DNA of 64,000 nt, taken from contig NZ_JAGQDH010000002.1 of NCBI RefSeq assembly GCF_018069895.1, forward strand, positions 186,001 through 250,000, in the 5' to 3' direction. Both the position numbers and the translations under genes were made by a program. Below are positions 63,939 through 64,000 of the stretch, in pieces. A model generated the notes under the pieces. It was not told the DNA's origin. It made no database searches and worked only from the letters and a program-made list of their open reading frames with translations. Numbering within the stretch: the first letter of the stretch is position 1; each line of letters starts with the position of its first letter. The stretch is from Roseovarius autotrophicus. Lineage in GTDB: Bacteria; Pseudomonadota; Alphaproteobacteria; Rhodobacterales; Rhodobacteraceae.

Positions 63939-64000
63939 TGCGCGGACTTGACCAGACCGGACCGGGCATGCAGTTCTGGGCCGGGAAATACCGGGAGGCC
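63938..64000 (+). CDS. Possible start of a gene cut by the window edge
   Basis: An open frame begins with ATG at 63938 (MRGLDQTGPG) or at the in-frame ATG 63968 (MQFWAGKYREA) and runs to the edge without a stop. No clear ribosome-binding site is seen, and only 11-21 residues are visible, so the product cannot be named. Confidence 0.3.
   Translation, partial: MRGLDQTGPGMQFWAGKYREA

Overview
This window is a GC-rich stretch of alphaproteobacterial chromosome. Gene content, protein sequences and intergenic motifs point to the Rhodobacteraceae (Roseobacter/Rhodobacter group). Indicators are the FabD-FabG-AcpP-HisA-like-FabF-MltG cluster, an aa3-type CtaD, a Rhodobacter-type porin, DUF4167, Usg, a b561-YceI fusion and short intergenic repeats of a kind I associate with this family. 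I see no insertion sequence, prophage, integrase, toxin-antitoxin or CRISPR; the region reads as core chromosome with a surface-polysaccharide island.

Layout. 1-2.7 kb: partial SDR, DUF1178, YqeY, carA. 2.7-11.9 kb: a GT2 membrane glycosyltransferase behind tandem CtrA-type boxes, a GntR regulator, a HAD nucleotidase, a UbiH-type hydroxylase, a class V aminotransferase, a CHAD protein, two overlapping Lrp/AsnC regulators and divergent ilvC. 12-18.5 kb: folB-folP, ctaD with an FNR-type box, tRNA-Glu, ribA and an OmpR-type regulator. 18.5-22.6 kb: a candidate FNR-driven small RNA, speB, xth, a thioredoxin-TPR protein, a LON-domain protein and a Trm112-like protein. 22.6-29.7 kb: the b561-YceI fusion, then the fatty-acid synthesis and mltG operon. 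29.7-34.3 kb: kpsS, a wza-like gene and kpsC (capsule). 34.4-39.3 kb: ribE, porin, two PAPS-type sulfotransferases and two paralogous lipoproteins. 39.4-49.5 kb: tkt, a coiled-coil protein with zapA, DUF1499, prfA-prmC, DUF4167, trmJ, ctaA and an M32 carboxypeptidase. 49.5-64 kb: a CapD-type epimerase, a DoxX-like protein, gyrA, usg, an SLC13/TrkA-C permease, an FAD-oxidoreductase-SelD fusion, dnaB, pyrE, pyrC and an uncharacterised protein.

Themes. Lipid and envelope construction (fab operon, mltG, kps genes, CapD, GT2, porin, lipoproteins) dominates. Respiration is represented by ctaD, ctaA, b561 and the UbiH-type enzyme. Nucleotide supply and replication are represented by carA, pyrE, pyrC, dnaB and gyrA. 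The most noteworthy items are non-coding: a candidate FNR-activated sRNA at about 18584-18652; three TTAA motifs at exact 7-nt spacing before the glycosyltransferase gene; a DnaA box in the dnaB promoter; a short ORF whose stop overlaps the acpP start; a hairpin over the usg ribosome site; and two copies of a palindromic dispersed element whose stems differ in sequence but stay self-complementary. All functional statements rest on reading the sequence and on family knowledge; no database search was run.
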